From: Staphylococcus sp. M0911
GTDB lineage: Bacteria; Bacillota; Bacilli; Staphylococcales; Staphylococcaceae
DNA: 64,000 nucleotides
Direction of reading: 5' to 3'
Assembly (NCBI RefSeq): GCF_003491325.1
Contig: NZ_CP022881.1
Span: forward strand, 1,054,001-1,118,000
Shown here piece after piece: positions 30,386 to 40,992 of the stretch; the first letter of the stretch is position 1, and each line of letters opens with the position of its first letter. The translations under genes and the position numbers were made by a program. The notes under the pieces were generated by a model that saw only the letters and a list, made by a program, of their open reading frames with translations, searched no databases and was not told where the DNA came from.

Positions 30386-30407
30386 AAAGTTGAAGGGGGA
30401 TTTTCTT

Positions 30408-32117
30408 ATGAAAGTTGAAGTTTATCAAAGCGAACCTGGAAATTATAACATGCAAGATTATGAGCAAACGTACAAAGATTTTGATTGGAAGAGCGTTGAG
30501 CAAGCCTTTTCTTGGAGTAAAACAGGTAAAATCAATATGGCATATGAATGTATCGATAGACATGTTGATGAAGGTAAAGGAGATAAAATTGCGCTCAATT
30601 ATAAAGACGATCAACGTCATGAATCATATACGTTCGAAGATATGAAAAAATACTCAAATAAGGCAGCTAATGTATTAAAGAATGAAGCTGATGTTAAAAA
30701 AGGGGATAGAGTATTTATCTTTATGTCAAGAACGCCAGAATTGTATTTCGCTTTCTTAGGAATTTTAAAAATTGGTGCAATCGTTGGACCTTTATTTGAA
30801 GCATTTATGGAAAAAGCTGTTGCGGATCGCTTAGAAAATAGTGAAGCAAAAGTAATCATTACTAATAAAGCACTGTTGCCTAGAATCCCGAAAGATAAAT
30901 TACCGCATTTAGAGAAAATTGTTGTTGTTGATAATGATGTTGAAGAAGGTTATGTAGATTTTAATCGTTCATTTAAAGAAGCAAGTGAAGATTTTGATAT
31001 TGAATGGTTAAATGAAGATGATGGCCTTATTTTACATTATACATCTGGGTCTACAGGACAACCTAAAGGTGTATTACATGTCCAAAAAGCCATGTTAGTA
31101 CATTATATTTCAGGTAAATATGTTTTAGATTTACAAGATGAAGATGTGTATTGGTGTACAGCAGACCCCGGTTGGGTAACTGGTACGTCATATGGTGTTT
31201 TTGCACCTTGGTTAAATGGTGTGACAAATTGTATTGTTGGCGGACGTTTCTCTCCGGAACAATGGTATAAAATGATTCAAGACTTTAAAGTGACAGTGTG
31301 GTATACAGCGCCAACTGCATTAAGAATGTTAATGAGTGCTGGTGATGATGTTGTAGATAAATATGATTTATCATCACTGCGTTCAATTTTATCTGTTGGT
31401 GAACCGTTAAATCCTGAAGTAATTAAATGGTCTAAAGATGTATTCCACAAACGTGTGTTAGATACTTGGTGGATGACAGAAACAGGTGGACACATGATTG
31501 TTAACTATCCAGCTATGGATATTAAATTAGGTTCAATGGGTAAACCACTACCAGGTATTGAAGCAGCAATTGTTGATGATGAAGGTAATGAGTTACCTCC
31601 AAATCGTATGGGTAACCTAGCCATTAAAAAAGGATGGCCTTCAATGATGCATACAATCTGGAAAAATCCAGAAAAATATGATTCATACTTTATTGGTGAT
31701 TGGTATGTTTCAGGAGACTCTGCTTATAAAGATGAAGATGGTTACTACTGGTTCCAAGGTAGAGTTGATGATGTCATTATGACAGCTGGTGAACGTGTCG
31801 GTCCATTCGAAGTAGAATCTAAATTAGTTGAACATGAAGCTGTTGCTGAAGCAGGTGTTATTGGTAAGCCTGATCCAGTACGAGGTGAAATCATTAAAGC
31901 GTTTGTAGCTTTAAGAGAAGGTTATGAACCATCAGATGAATTAAAACAAAGTATTAAACAATTTGTTAAAGAAGGATTATCAGCACATTCAGCACCTCGT
32001 GAAATTGAATTTAAAGACAAATTACCTAAAACACGTTCTGGTAAAATTATGCGCCGTGTATTAAAAGCTTGGGAATTAGATTTAGATGCAGGTGATTTAA
32101 GTACAATGGAAGATTAG
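30408..32117 (+). CDS. acsA: Acetyl-CoA synthetase (acetate--CoA ligase)
   Basis: A 569-residue AMP-forming ligase turning acetate, CoA and ATP into acetyl-CoA when glucose is gone. The P-loop is Y-T-S-G-S-T-G-Q-P-K-G; T-R-S-G-K-I-M-R-R near the C-terminus has Lys546, the lysine that AcuA acetylates. GAAGGGGG precedes the ATG at 30408. Divergent from acuA-acuC with a cre between, so synthesis and acetylation control are encoded together. Confidence 0.96.
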   Translation: MKVEVYQSEPGNYNMQDYEQTYKDFDWKSVEQAFSWSKTGKINMAYECIDRHVDEGKGDKIALNYKDDQRHESYTFEDMKKYSNKAANVLKNEADVKKGDRVFIFMSRTPELYFAFLGILKIGAIVGPLFEAFMEKAVADRLENSEAKVIITNKALLPRIPKDKLPHLEKIVVVDNDVEEGYVDFNRSFKEASEDFDIEWLNEDDGLILHYTSGSTGQPKGVLHVQKAMLVHYISGKYVLDLQDEDVYWCTADPGWVTGTSYGVFAPWLNGVTNCIVGGRFSPEQWYKMIQDFKVTVWYTAPTALRMLMSAGDDVVDKYDLSSLRSILSVGEPLNPEVIKWSKDVFHKRVLDTWWMTETGGHMIVNYPAMDIKLGSMGKPLPGIEAAIVDDEGNELPPNRMGNLAIKKGWPSMMHTIWKNPEKYDSYFIGDWYVSGDSAYKDEDGYYWFQGRVDDVIMTAGERVGPFEVESKLVEHEAVAEAGVIGKPDPVRGEIIKAFVALREGYEPSDELKQSIKQFVKEGLSAHSAPREIEFKDKLPKTRSGKIMRRVLKAWELDLDAGDLSTMED

Positions 32118-32174
32118 ATGATTGATTAAGTAGTATTAGCAAAATAACTATTTCCATACATTAACGATTAAGAT

Positions 32175-32219
32175 AAATATGATTGAGTTTAGTTTTTCTA
32201 GACTCAATCATATTTTTTG
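32175..32219 (+). terminator. Terminator after acsA
   Basis: Stem of about 18 pairs (32175-32192 with 32198-32215, one wobble), loop TTTTT, T6 tract at 32213-32218. Confidence 0.92.
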
Positions 32220-32238
32220 AATATTTCTGATAATAGTA

Positions 32239-32254
32239 ATGTAAACGTTAACAA
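32239..32254 (+). promoter_or_regulatory. Perfect cre site upstream of fhs
   Basis: ATGTAAACGTTAACAA fits all 16 positions of WTGNNARCGNWWWCAW. It lies 20 bases after the acsA terminator and 122 bases before the fhs start. Confidence 0.7.
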
Positions 32255-32376
32255 ATATTCGACATCATTGATTGAGTCGGTTATTATTAAAGTTGTAAGA
32301 GAATGAGAGTCATTACATATCAAACATTCTTACACTTATTTTTCTATTTATATTATTTACAAGGGGTTGAAATAAG

Positions 32377-34044
32377 TTGGCACATTTATCAGATTTAGAA
32401 ATTGCGAATCAATCAAAAATTAGACCTATTAGTGAAATAGCTAAAGAAGCAGGGATTCCAGCAGAAGCCTTAGAGCAATATGGACATTACAAAGCTAAAA
32501 TTGATATTAACCAAATAAAACCTAAAGATAATAAGGGTAAAGTTGTATTAGTAACAGCAATGAGTCCAACACCAGCAGGGGAAGGTAAATCGACAGTTAC
32601 AGTTGGTTTATCAGATGCATTTCATGAATTAAAAAAGAATGTCATGGTAGCATTACGTGAACCAGCGTTAGGACCAACATTTGGTATAAAAGGTGGCGCT
32701 ACTGGTGGTGGATATGCACAAGTATTACCAATGGAAGATATCAATTTACACTTTAACGGTGACTTCCATGCGATCACTACAGCGAATAATGCATTATCAG
32801 CATTTATCGATAACCACTTACATCAAGGTAATGAATTAGGCATTGATCAACGTCGTATTGAATGGAAACGTGTATTAGATATGAACGATCGTGCTTTACG
32901 TCATGTTAACGTTGGACTAGGTGGTCCAACTAACGGTGTACCACGTGAAGATGGCTTTAATATTACAGTTGCATCTGAAATTATGGCTATCTTATGTCTT
33001 AGCCGAAGCATTAAAGACTTAAGAGAAAAAATTAGTAAAATCACAATCGGTTATACACGTGATCGTAAGCCTGTGACTGTTGCTGATTTAAAAGTTGAAG
33101 GTGCTTTAGCAATGATTTTAAAAGATGCTATTAAGCCAAACTTAGTACAATCAATTGAAGGAACGCCAGCACTTGTACACGGTGGACCATTCGCAAATAT
33201 CGCTCACGGATGTAATTCAATTTTAGCGACAGAAACTGCACGTGAATTAGCTGATATTGTGGTTACTGAAGCAGGATTCGGTTCTGATTTAGGAGCTGAA
33301 AAATTCATGGATATCAAAGCGCGTGAAGCAGGTTTCGAACCATCAGCAGTTGTAGTGGTAGCAACTGTGCGTGCCTTAAAAATGCATGGTGGCGTTGCGA
33401 AAGATAATTTAAAAGAAGAGAATGTGGATGCTGTTAAAGCAGGTATCGTTAACTTAGAACGTCATGTAAATAATATTAAGAAGTTTGGTGTTGAACCAGT
33501 TGTAGCTATCAATGCATTTATTCACGATACAGATGCAGAAATTGAGTTTGTTAAATCATGGGCCAAAGAAAATGGCGTGAGAATTGCATTGACTGAAGTT
33601 TGGGAAAAAGGTGGTAAAGGTGGCGTTGATCTAGCTAATGAAGTATTAGAAGTCATTGATCAACCTCAAAACTTCAAACCACTTTATGAATTAAATCAAC
33701 CTTTAGAAGATAAAATTGAAACAATCGTTAAAGAAATCTACGGTGGTTCAAAAGTAACATTCTCAAGTAAGGCTCAAAAACAATTAAAACAATTTAAAGA
33801 CAATGGTTGGGACCATTATCCAATTTGTATGGCTAAAACACAATACTCATTTAGCGATGATCAAACAGCCTTAGGTGCACCTAGTGATTTTGAAATTACG
33901 ATTCGTGAATTAGAAGCGAAAACAGGTGCAGGATTTATAGTTGCATTAACAGGTGCAATTATGACAATGCCTGGCTTACCTAAAAAACCAGCAGCATTAA
34001 ATATGGATGTTACAGATGATGGACATGCAGTAGGCTTATTCTAA
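32377..34044 (+). CDS. fhs: Formate--tetrahydrofolate ligase
   Basis: A 555-residue enzyme making 10-formyl-THF from formate, THF and ATP for purine and initiator-tRNA formylation. The ATP loop is [10 protein letters not shown]. The start is TTG, preceded by AAGGGG; the protein begins [10 protein letters not shown] as in close relatives, and no ATG fits better. Monocistronic. Confidence 0.96.
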   Translation: MAHLSDLEIANQSKIRPISEIAKEAGIPAEALEQYGHYKAKIDINQIKPKDNKGKVVLVTAMSPTPAGEGKSTVTVGLSDAFHELKKNVMVALREPALGPTFGIKGGATGGGYAQVLPMEDINLHFNGDFHAITTANNALSAFIDNHLHQGNELGIDQRRIEWKRVLDMNDRALRHVNVGLGGPTNGVPREDGFNITVASEIMAILCLSRSIKDLREKISKITIGYTRDRKPVTVADLKVEGALAMILKDAIKPNLVQSIEGTPALVHGGPFANIAHGCNSILATETARELADIVVTEAGFGSDLGAEKFMDIKAREAGFEPSAVVVVATVRALKMHGGVAKDNLKEENVDAVKAGIVNLERHVNNIKKFGVEPVVAINAFIHDTDAEIEFVKSWAKENGVRIALTEVWEKGGKGGVDLANEVLEVIDQPQNFKPLYELNQPLEDKIETIVKEIYGGSKVTFSSKAQKQLKQFKDNGWDHYPICMAKTQYSFSDDQTALGAPSDFEITIRELEAKTGAGFIVALTGAIMTMPGLPKKPAALNMDVTDDGHAVGLF

Positions 34045-34057
34045 ATTTAATTAACAA

Positions 34058-34092
34058 ACCCGGTAATGTATTGATCATTACCGGGTATTTAT
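34058..34092. terminator. Bidirectional terminator between fhs and sgtA
   Basis: 11-bp stem 34058-34068 with 34076-34086, loop TATTGAT, T-rich on the plus side. Confidence 0.88.
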
Positions 34093-34095
34093 GAT

Positions 34096-35007
34096 TTAAC
34101 CAGCATTTTTATTAGGTTTTGTAAGTAAATGTGATTTAATATGGTATTTTAACGCTTCTTTATACTCTTTTTTAGATATTTTTTCTTCGACCAACATACG
34201 TTTTAGTACATAATGTTGTCTCTGAATACTATAATCTATTTGATTGTCTGGTTTTAAGTCACCATTTTCCTTATATGGTGTATAACCGTAAGGGCTTTGT
34301 AATAAGCCAATTAAATAAGCTGATTGTGCAACATTTAAATCTTTAGGTGGAATTCCAAATAAACTATAAGACGCCGAAGAGATACCTGTTATATTGGCAC
34401 CGTTATAATCTCTACCAAAAGGTACAATATTTAAATACGTATAAATAATTTCTTCTTTAGAGAGTATACGTTCAAGTCTTTGTGCTAATATAATTTCATT
34501 AGCTTTACGACTATAAGTTTTTTCATTAGAAAGTACTTGGTTTTTAATCAATTGTTGTGTTATCGTGCTGCCACCAGAACTTTGATCATTTTGCATTATA
34601 TCTTGAAACATTGCTCGTATAATGGCCTTAGGTAAAATGCCATTATGTTGAAAGAATAAGGTGTCTTCTGAAGAAGTTAATGCTTTAATGACGTCTGGAC
34701 TAACATGTTTTGGACCAACAATTAATGAATTTAAAGAATGATCATATTCATCTAAAATGTCATTGTTTTTATAATTAATTAAGTCATCTCCTACAAAGTG
34801 AATGACCTTATGTTTAAGTGCATGATCACTTATAGATGAAGCATCTTTAGTCAATTGATGAAAGTATATGATGGCTGCTAGCAGGATAATAATCATAAAC
34901 ATCAAACCAATTAGAAAGATGGTAACGATGATATGTTTGAGCTGCTTATATTTCTTTTCAAATTGAAACATTTTATCTTGTTGTTGTTGTTTCATGATTT
35001 TATCCAT
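34096..35007 (-). CDS. sgtA: Monofunctional peptidoglycan glycosyltransferase (SgtA-like)
   Basis: A 303-residue GT51 enzyme that polymerises lipid II glycan strands and lacks a transpeptidase domain. One membrane helix is at about residues 28-50. Motif 1 is E-D-T-L-F-F-Q-H-N-G with the catalytic Glu; motif 2 is G-G-S-T-I-T-Q-Q-L-I-K-N. AAGGAGG precedes the ATG. Length and place next to tyrS fit S. aureus SgtA better than SgtB (about 269 residues); the assignment is by memory. Confidence 0.83.
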   Translation of the reverse strand: MDKIMKQQQQDKMFQFEKKYKQLKHIIVTIFLIGLMFMIIILLAAIIYFHQLTKDASSISDHALKHKVIHFVGDDLINYKNNDILDEYDHSLNSLIVGPKHVSPDVIKALTSSEDTLFFQHNGILPKAIIRAMFQDIMQNDQSSGGSTITQQLIKNQVLSNEKTYSRKANEIILAQRLERILSKEEIIYTYLNIVPFGRDYNGANITGISSASYSLFGIPPKDLNVAQSAYLIGLLQSPYGYTPYKENGDLKPDNQIDYSIQRQHYVLKRMLVEEKISKKEYKEALKYHIKSHLLTKPNKNAG

Positions 35008-35051
35008 AGCAAACCTCCTTTATGTAGACTTATTATACCATAGTCGTAAAG

Positions 35052-35080
35052 TTGACTTTTAAAATAATGTTAACTATAAT
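35052..35080 (+). promoter_or_regulatory. tyrS promoter
   Basis: TTGACT (35052-35057), 17 bases, TATAAT (35075-35080); start predicted near 35087, just before the T-box. Confidence 0.85.
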
Positions 35081-35100
35081 TAATGGCAAATACATAAGTT

Positions 35101-35350
35101 TCAGATGAAGGACAAGTAGCTTTTTAGAGATTTTTAGAGAGTTAGTGGTTGCTGAGAACTAACATGATCTAACTAGTGAATACACCTTATATAACAGTCT
35201 GACGTTTGATTAATGAACGTATCATTAGTAAAGAGAAAAGAGGTATAAATGGGTTTAATTATAAAAACTGTATATACCTTAAATTCAAGTATGGTGGTAC
35301 CGTGCAATTGCGCCCTTACATTTAAATATGATGTAAGGGTGCTTTTTTGT
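35101..35350 (+). promoter_or_regulatory. T-box riboswitch (tyrosine)
   Basis: Senses uncharged tRNA-Tyr. Stem I base TCAGA (35101-35105) pairs with TCTGA (35198-35202); the candidate specifier TAC is at 35181-35183 in the 3' side of Stem I. Stem III is ACGTT/AACGT (35202-35220). The antiterminator T-box TGGTGGTACCG is at 35292-35302. It faces the attenuator hairpin at 35310-35342. The gene controlled is tyrS, so the TAC specifier agrees. Confidence 0.93.
35310..35349 (+). terminator. T-box attenuator terminator
   Basis: Stem 35310-35321 with 35331-35342 and a T6 tract. It competes with the antiterminator containing TGGTGGTACCG. Confidence 0.93.
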
Positions 35351-35436
35351 TGATTAAATAAATCTATCAATCATACTTATACAAATTTTTAGAATTGGTC
35401 TTTAATTCTAAGTTTTACGTTCATCTTAACTTATGA

Positions 35437-36729
<1,293 letters not shown>

Positions 36730-36762
36730 TAGTTGCAATATGTTGTGTCTAGGAGGTAAAGC

Positions 36763-37227
36763 GTGAATAAAGAAGAAGTCATCATGACAGGATTACGTAA
36801 CGTGTTTAATAAAATAGCATGGCTAAATAAAAGTGAAATGCAAGAGGCATTAAAGGATTATAAGTCTAGTGAAGTGCATTGCATTGAAGCGATACATGAA
36901 TTAGACAATCCAAATGTTAGAAGTTTAACGGAGCAGCTATTTATGACTAGAGGTGCAATTAGTAAATTAACGAAACGATTACAATCTAAAAAGTTAATTG
37001 AAAGTTATCAAAATGAGCATAATAAAAAAGAAATTTATTTTCGACTTACGCCTAAAGGACAACAAGTTTATCACACGCATCAACAACTTCATGCAAAATT
37101 TGATGCACGAGATCAAGATGTTTTTGAAAGTTTAACGCAACAAGAGTTCGAAAGCATTCAACATTTTATAGAAAAGTATAATCAACATTTGGATAAAGAA
37201 ATTAAAAATAAAAGACTACAACATTAA
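36763..37227 (+). CDS. MarR family transcriptional regulator
   Basis: A 154-residue winged-helix protein; the recognition region reads R-S-L-T-E-Q-L-F-M-T-R-G-A-I-S-K-L-T-K-R and the wing follows at N-K-K-E-I-Y-F-R-L-T-P-K-G. The start is GTG with AGGAGG 6 bases before. It precedes an MFS exporter gene with a tandem repeat at its promoter, so local control of that exporter is likely; the ligand is unknown. Confidence 0.85.
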   Translation: MNKEEVIMTGLRNVFNKIAWLNKSEMQEALKDYKSSEVHCIEAIHELDNPNVRSLTEQLFMTRGAISKLTKRLQSKKLIESYQNEHNKKEIYFRLTPKGQQVYHTHQQLHAKFDARDQDVFESLTQQEFESIQHFIEKYNQHLDKEIKNKRLQH

Positions 37228-37240
37228 GTATGATATTTCG

Positions 37241-37278
37241 AAAAAAGTGCTCTAATTAATTTTAGAGTACTTTTTTAT
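37241..37278 (+). terminator. Terminator after the marR-type gene
   Basis: Stem 37241-37254 with 37263-37276 (one wobble), ending in a T6 run. The exporter gene therefore probably has its own promoter. Confidence 0.8.
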
Positions 37279-37285
37279 TGGAATT

Positions 37286-37339
37286 TTGTTGACAAGGAAA
37301 CTAAAAGGGTGTAAATTTGTTGACGAAGAAACAAAAAGG
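37286..37339 (+). promoter_or_regulatory. Tandem 23-bp repeat at the MFS promoter
   Basis: TTGTTGACAAGGAAACTAAA.. (37286-37308) recurs at 37317-37339 with 3 mismatches in 23, period 31. Each copy starts TTGTTGAC; in the first this completes TTGT-TG-ACAA, a palindrome, and gives a -35 TTGACA (37289-37294) with TAAATT 17 bases on. The second copy includes the ribosome binding site AAAAAGGA. Operator candidate. Confidence 0.6.
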
Positions 37340-37348
37340 AGACGTTTT

Positions 37349-38773
37349 ATGTCAAAGGAAGCGACACAACATCAGATTCCAAAAGAAACAATGAATGCGG
37401 CATGGGCAATAGCGATTGGAGCCATTGCACCTATGCTAGATTCAACTATGATAAATATTGGTATTCAACAACTTAATCAAACATTTCATACTAATATAGA
37501 TATCGTCCAATGGGGGATTACTGGATATATTTTAGCCCTTGCTATAGCTATTCCTTTTTCTGGATGGTTAATGAATCATTTTAATAGTAAATATACTTTT
37601 ATTATAGCTATGCTAGTTTTTGGTATTACTTCATTATTTGTAGGAATCAGTCCGACAGTGGGTATATTTATTCTATTTAGAATCTTTCAAGGATTTAGTG
37701 CGGGAGTTATTACATCACTTATGTTCACTTTACTGGTAAAGACTACTGGACAAGATCATATAGGGAGGGTAATGGCTATCGTCAGTACACCTATGATCTT
37801 TGGACCAATTCTCGGCCCAACATTAGGTGGATTTATAATTCATTTTGCCTCATGGCGTTGGATGTTTTTTATTAATATAGTAGTTTCACTCATTTCTGTA
37901 CCACTCATGATGAAATATGTACCATCATTCAAACCATTTGATAAGCATAAAAAGTTAGATATATGTGGAATTCTCTTATTAGGCATTACGAGTGCAACAT
38001 TGATTTATGGTATCAGTCTAGCTGGTACTATAGGTTCATTTATGGATAGTAAAGTTATGACATTTATATGCATTGGAGTGGCAGCTATTGTTGTTTATAT
38101 TTTTTATAACAAACTATGCCATTTTAATACGGTACTACCTTTAAATTTGTTTAAAAGTAAAACGTATTCAGCATCAATGACAGGATTATTATTAGCAAAT
38201 GTGGGTATTATGGGGCCAATGGTTATTCTACCTTTATATTTTCAAGAATTTAAAGGTTATTCTGCTATTGGTGCAGCACTAGCACTAATTCCTCAAGGCA
38301 TAGGTATGTTAATCACACGACCATATATTGGAACATCTATTGACCGGATAGGATCCAAAAAGGTTATATATATTAGTATCGTGATTGCTATTCTTGGCAC
38401 AATTCCATTGATATTTGTTGATAATGAATCATCTATTGCATGGTTGTCGTTCATTTTATTTATTCGTGGATGTAGTGTTGGTGGCATCAATTTAGGTTTA
38501 ATGGCCGATGCCTACAAAGGTGTTTCTCAGAATCAGTTATCAGAAGCTGGCGTAGGAATTAACATGATTGAAAATATTGGTGCAAGTTTTGGTACAGCAA
38601 TCATAGCAACCGTTGTAGCTTCTAATTTATCCATGAGACATAGTCATCATGAAATGAGTCATTCAATTGTGGGCTTTCATGAAGGTTTTCTAGTTTCAAT
38701 GATTGCGATTATACTTATTTTAATTCCAACTTATTACTTAGCTGAAAATAAAACAGGTATGGATGAAATCTAA
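37349..38773 (+). CDS. MFS drug exporter, DHA2 (EmrB/QacA) type
   Basis: A 474-residue permease with many membrane helices, probably 14. Motifs include L-D-S-T-M-I-N-I at the first helix and G-P-I-L-G-P-T-L-G-G in helix 5 (the antiporter motif). AAAAAGGAG precedes the ATG at 37349. Export of a small toxic molecule is likely; the substrate is unknown. The last codons form one arm of the terminator. Confidence 0.86.
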   Translation: MSKEATQHQIPKETMNAAWAIAIGAIAPMLDSTMINIGIQQLNQTFHTNIDIVQWGITGYILALAIAIPFSGWLMNHFNSKYTFIIAMLVFGITSLFVGISPTVGIFILFRIFQGFSAGVITSLMFTLLVKTTGQDHIGRVMAIVSTPMIFGPILGPTLGGFIIHFASWRWMFFINIVVSLISVPLMMKYVPSFKPFDKHKKLDICGILLLGITSATLIYGISLAGTIGSFMDSKVMTFICIGVAAIVVYIFYNKLCHFNTVLPLNLFKSKTYSASMTGLLLANVGIMGPMVILPLYFQEFKGYSAIGAALALIPQGIGMLITRPYIGTSIDRIGSKKVIYISIVIAILGTIPLIFVDNESSIAWLSFILFIRGCSVGGINLGLMADAYKGVSQNQLSEAGVGINMIENIGASFGTAIIATVVASNLSMRHSHHEMSHSIVGFHEGFLVSMIAIILILIPTYYLAENKTGMDEI

Positions 38774-38794
38774 TTTCATCCATACCTGTTATTT
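38752..38794. terminator. Bidirectional terminator inside coding sequence
   Basis: 18-bp perfect stem (38752-38769 with 38773-38790, loop CTA) covering the last codons and stop of the MFS gene and reaching to within three bases of the htrA stop. Confidence 0.85.
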
Positions 38795-40049
38795 ATTCTG
38801 CAAATTGACTTTGTTTTTCAGAAGAAGATTGGCTAGCTGACTGAACTTGTTTCTTTAGTTTCACATTAATCGTTTCAGTTTTACCATCTCGAATAATCGT
38901 CAACTTAACGTCTTCACCTGGTTTCTTATTTTCATATAGGTATGTTCGTAAATCTGTGTCTTCTTTTACTGATTTTCCGTCTACCTTAGTAATAATATCT
39001 CCTTTTTTCAAGACACTATCGTGATCCACTTTGGCTACATAAACACCAGATTGACTATCTGTATTTAATTCTTTTTTATATGAATCTGGAATATCACTTA
39101 AATTAATTAAGCCGATACCAATAGAAGGACGTTCAATTTTACCGTGTTTAACTAATTGTTCAATGGTAACTTTGACCTCGTTACTTGGTATAGCGAATCC
39201 AATGCCTTCAACTTGTTCTGAAGCGATTTTCATTGAGTTTATACCAACTAAATTACCATTGATATCTACCAAGGCACCACCAGAGTTACCAGGATTAATT
39301 GCTGCATCGGTTTGAAGTACATTCACTTTTGTATTTCCACCAGTAGTATTTGCATCAATCGTACGTTCATTTGCTGAAATGATACCTGAAGTGACTGAAT
39401 TTGCAAATTCAAGGCCTAGAGGGTTACCCATAGCAAATACGCTATCACCTGTTTGTACTTTAGATGAATTAGCAAAGTCTATAGCTTTGATACCTTTCGT
39501 ATTATTAATTTTTAATACGGCAATATCAGTGACTGCGTCTTTACCAACTAATTTTGCTTTAACTTGTTTAGAATTGTGTAACTGAACCTTAATCTCAGAA
39601 GCACCATCGATAACGTGATTATTGGTAACGATATATGCTGAACCATCACTGATTTGATAGATAACTCCTGATCCAATACCAGCTTCTTCAGGCTTAGATG
39701 TCTTTCCATTCAGTAAATCGTCCAAGTTCGTTGACTTTTGCATATTAATAACACCTACAATTGCTGGTGATACATCTTTAATCATCTCATGAACTGAACT
39801 ATATTTATCACTTTTACCGTCTAATTGGTTACCACCTTTACTATTAGAAGCTTCATTAACAGTGGCACCATTTTGATTGAAAATGGTATGATCTAGTAGT
39901 TTGCCAATACCCAATACAAGTAATGCACCTATGATACCTGCTATTAATGCAACGAGTATAGTTTTAAACCATGGAAACTTAGGTTTATTATATCGAGATG
40001 GCTGATTGTTAGAATCAAAGGATTGATTCATTTGTGTATAATCTGACAT
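38793..40049 (-). CDS. htrA: HtrA-like serine protease
   Basis: A 418-residue membrane-anchored quality-control protease. One helix at about residues 30-50. The catalytic triad is His145 (T-N-N-H-V-I-D), Asp175 (D-I-A-V-L-K) and Ser256 (G-N-S-G-G-A-L), followed by one PDZ domain and a Ser/Gln-rich tail. The size is that of the staphylococcal HtrA1 type. It is transcribed opposite plsC and converges on the MFS gene. Confidence 0.92.
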   Translation of the reverse strand: MSDYTQMNQSFDSNNQPSRYNKPKFPWFKTILVALIAGIIGALLVLGIGKLLDHTIFNQNGATVNEASNSKGGNQLDGKSDKYSSVHEMIKDVSPAIVGVINMQKSTNLDDLLNGKTSKPEEAGIGSGVIYQISDGSAYIVTNNHVIDGASEIKVQLHNSKQVKAKLVGKDAVTDIAVLKINNTKGIKAIDFANSSKVQTGDSVFAMGNPLGLEFANSVTSGIISANERTIDANTTGGNTKVNVLQTDAAINPGNSGGALVDINGNLVGINSMKIASEQVEGIGFAIPSNEVKVTIEQLVKHGKIERPSIGIGLINLSDIPDSYKKELNTDSQSGVYVAKVDHDSVLKKGDIITKVDGKSVKEDTDLRTYLYENKKPGEDVKLTIIRDGKTETINVKLKKQVQSASQSSSEKQSQFAE

Positions 40050-40219
40050 ATTTGACCTCCAATATAAATATTCTCACAATATAATTATGTAATTTTTTCA
40101 CAAAAACGCTAGTTTTCTGCAATCAGACTTTAGACTTATTTAAAGCTTATCTTGTTCAACAAGTATCTAAATGATAAAATCTAAATGTTAAACAGAAAAC
40201 TATAAGAGTAGGTGTAACT

Positions 40220-40837
40220 ATGTATAGAGTGATTAGTAGTATCTTGTATTTTATTTTAGTTAAGTTAGGTAAATCATTATTTGTTATCGGAAAAGAAAAT
40301 GTACCGAAAGATAATCAATATGTTGTGACTTGTACACATGAAAGTTATAACGAAGTGATAATGTTAGGTATGGCTATTTATCCAAACCAAATCCATTACA
40401 TGGCAAAGAAAGAATTATTTAGTAATAAATGGGGCGGTAAATTTTTAACTGCATTAAATGCATTTCCAGTAGATAGAGAAAATCCCGGTCCAAGCACATT
40501 AAAACGACCAATTAAATTATTAAAAGAGAATAAAACAGTTGGCATTTTCCCAACGGGTCACAGAACATCTGCAGAAGGTGCACCATTAAAACGTGGTGCG
40601 GCAACAATAGCCATGTTAGGTAAAGCACCTATATTACCTGCAGCATATGTAGGTCCAAAAAAATTACATGGGCTCGTTACTGGGCAAGCATTAATCAAAT
40701 TTGGTGAACCTATTGATACAAGTAATTTACCTAAAGACTTAAAAAGAAATGAAAAAGTAGATTACTTAACAAAAGAAATCGAACGCCAAACAACAGCATT
40801 GCAAAAAGAATTAAATGAATTAGCTAAAAATTTATAA
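40220..40837 (+). CDS. plsC: 1-acyl-sn-glycerol-3-phosphate acyltransferase family protein
   Basis: A 205-residue acyltransferase of phospholipid synthesis. Motif I reads T-H-E-S-Y-N-E (H40 to E45), so the usual H-x4-D is H-x4-E. Motif III G-I-F-P-T-G-H-R is close to the canonical F-P-E-G-x-R. The ribosome binding site is weak (AGGTG). Divergent from htrA. The activity is inferred. Confidence 0.85.
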   Translation: MYRVISSILYFILVKLGKSLFVIGKENVPKDNQYVVTCTHESYNEVIMLGMAIYPNQIHYMAKKELFSNKWGGKFLTALNAFPVDRENPGPSTLKRPIKLLKENKTVGIFPTGHRTSAEGAPLKRGAATIAMLGKAPILPAAYVGPKKLHGLVTGQALIKFGEPIDTSNLPKDLKRNEKVDYLTKEIERQTTALQKELNELAKNL

Positions 40838-40846
40838 TTAAACATT

Positions 40847-40899
40847 AAGGTTGGATAGGGATTCAATGAAATATTTTGAATCATATCCAACCTTTTTAA
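40847..40899 (+). terminator. Terminator after plsC, GGTTGGATA type
   Basis: Stem AAGGTTGGATA (40847-40857) with TATCCAACCTT (40884-40894), inner GATTCA/TGAATC, T5 following. Confidence 0.9.
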
Positions 40900-40992
40900 T
40901 ATGTTTTTTAATGTATAAGTAAATAGACAATATGTGTCCTCCATCATTGTTATGATGTACAAAACATTTTAAATTTTAGGGGGACATTTTAA

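Noticed and set aside
30261..30620. Minus-strand ORF across the acuA/acsA gap
   Set aside because: It overlaps both promoters and the acsA start, with no ribosome binding site or similarity.
35173..35370. Minus-strand ORF opposite the T-box
   Set aside because: The sequence is fully explained as T-box RNA on the plus strand.
36763..38773. Antibiotic resistance island
   Set aside because: A chromosomal MarR/MFS pair in the core gene order, without mobile elements; no named resistance can be assigned.
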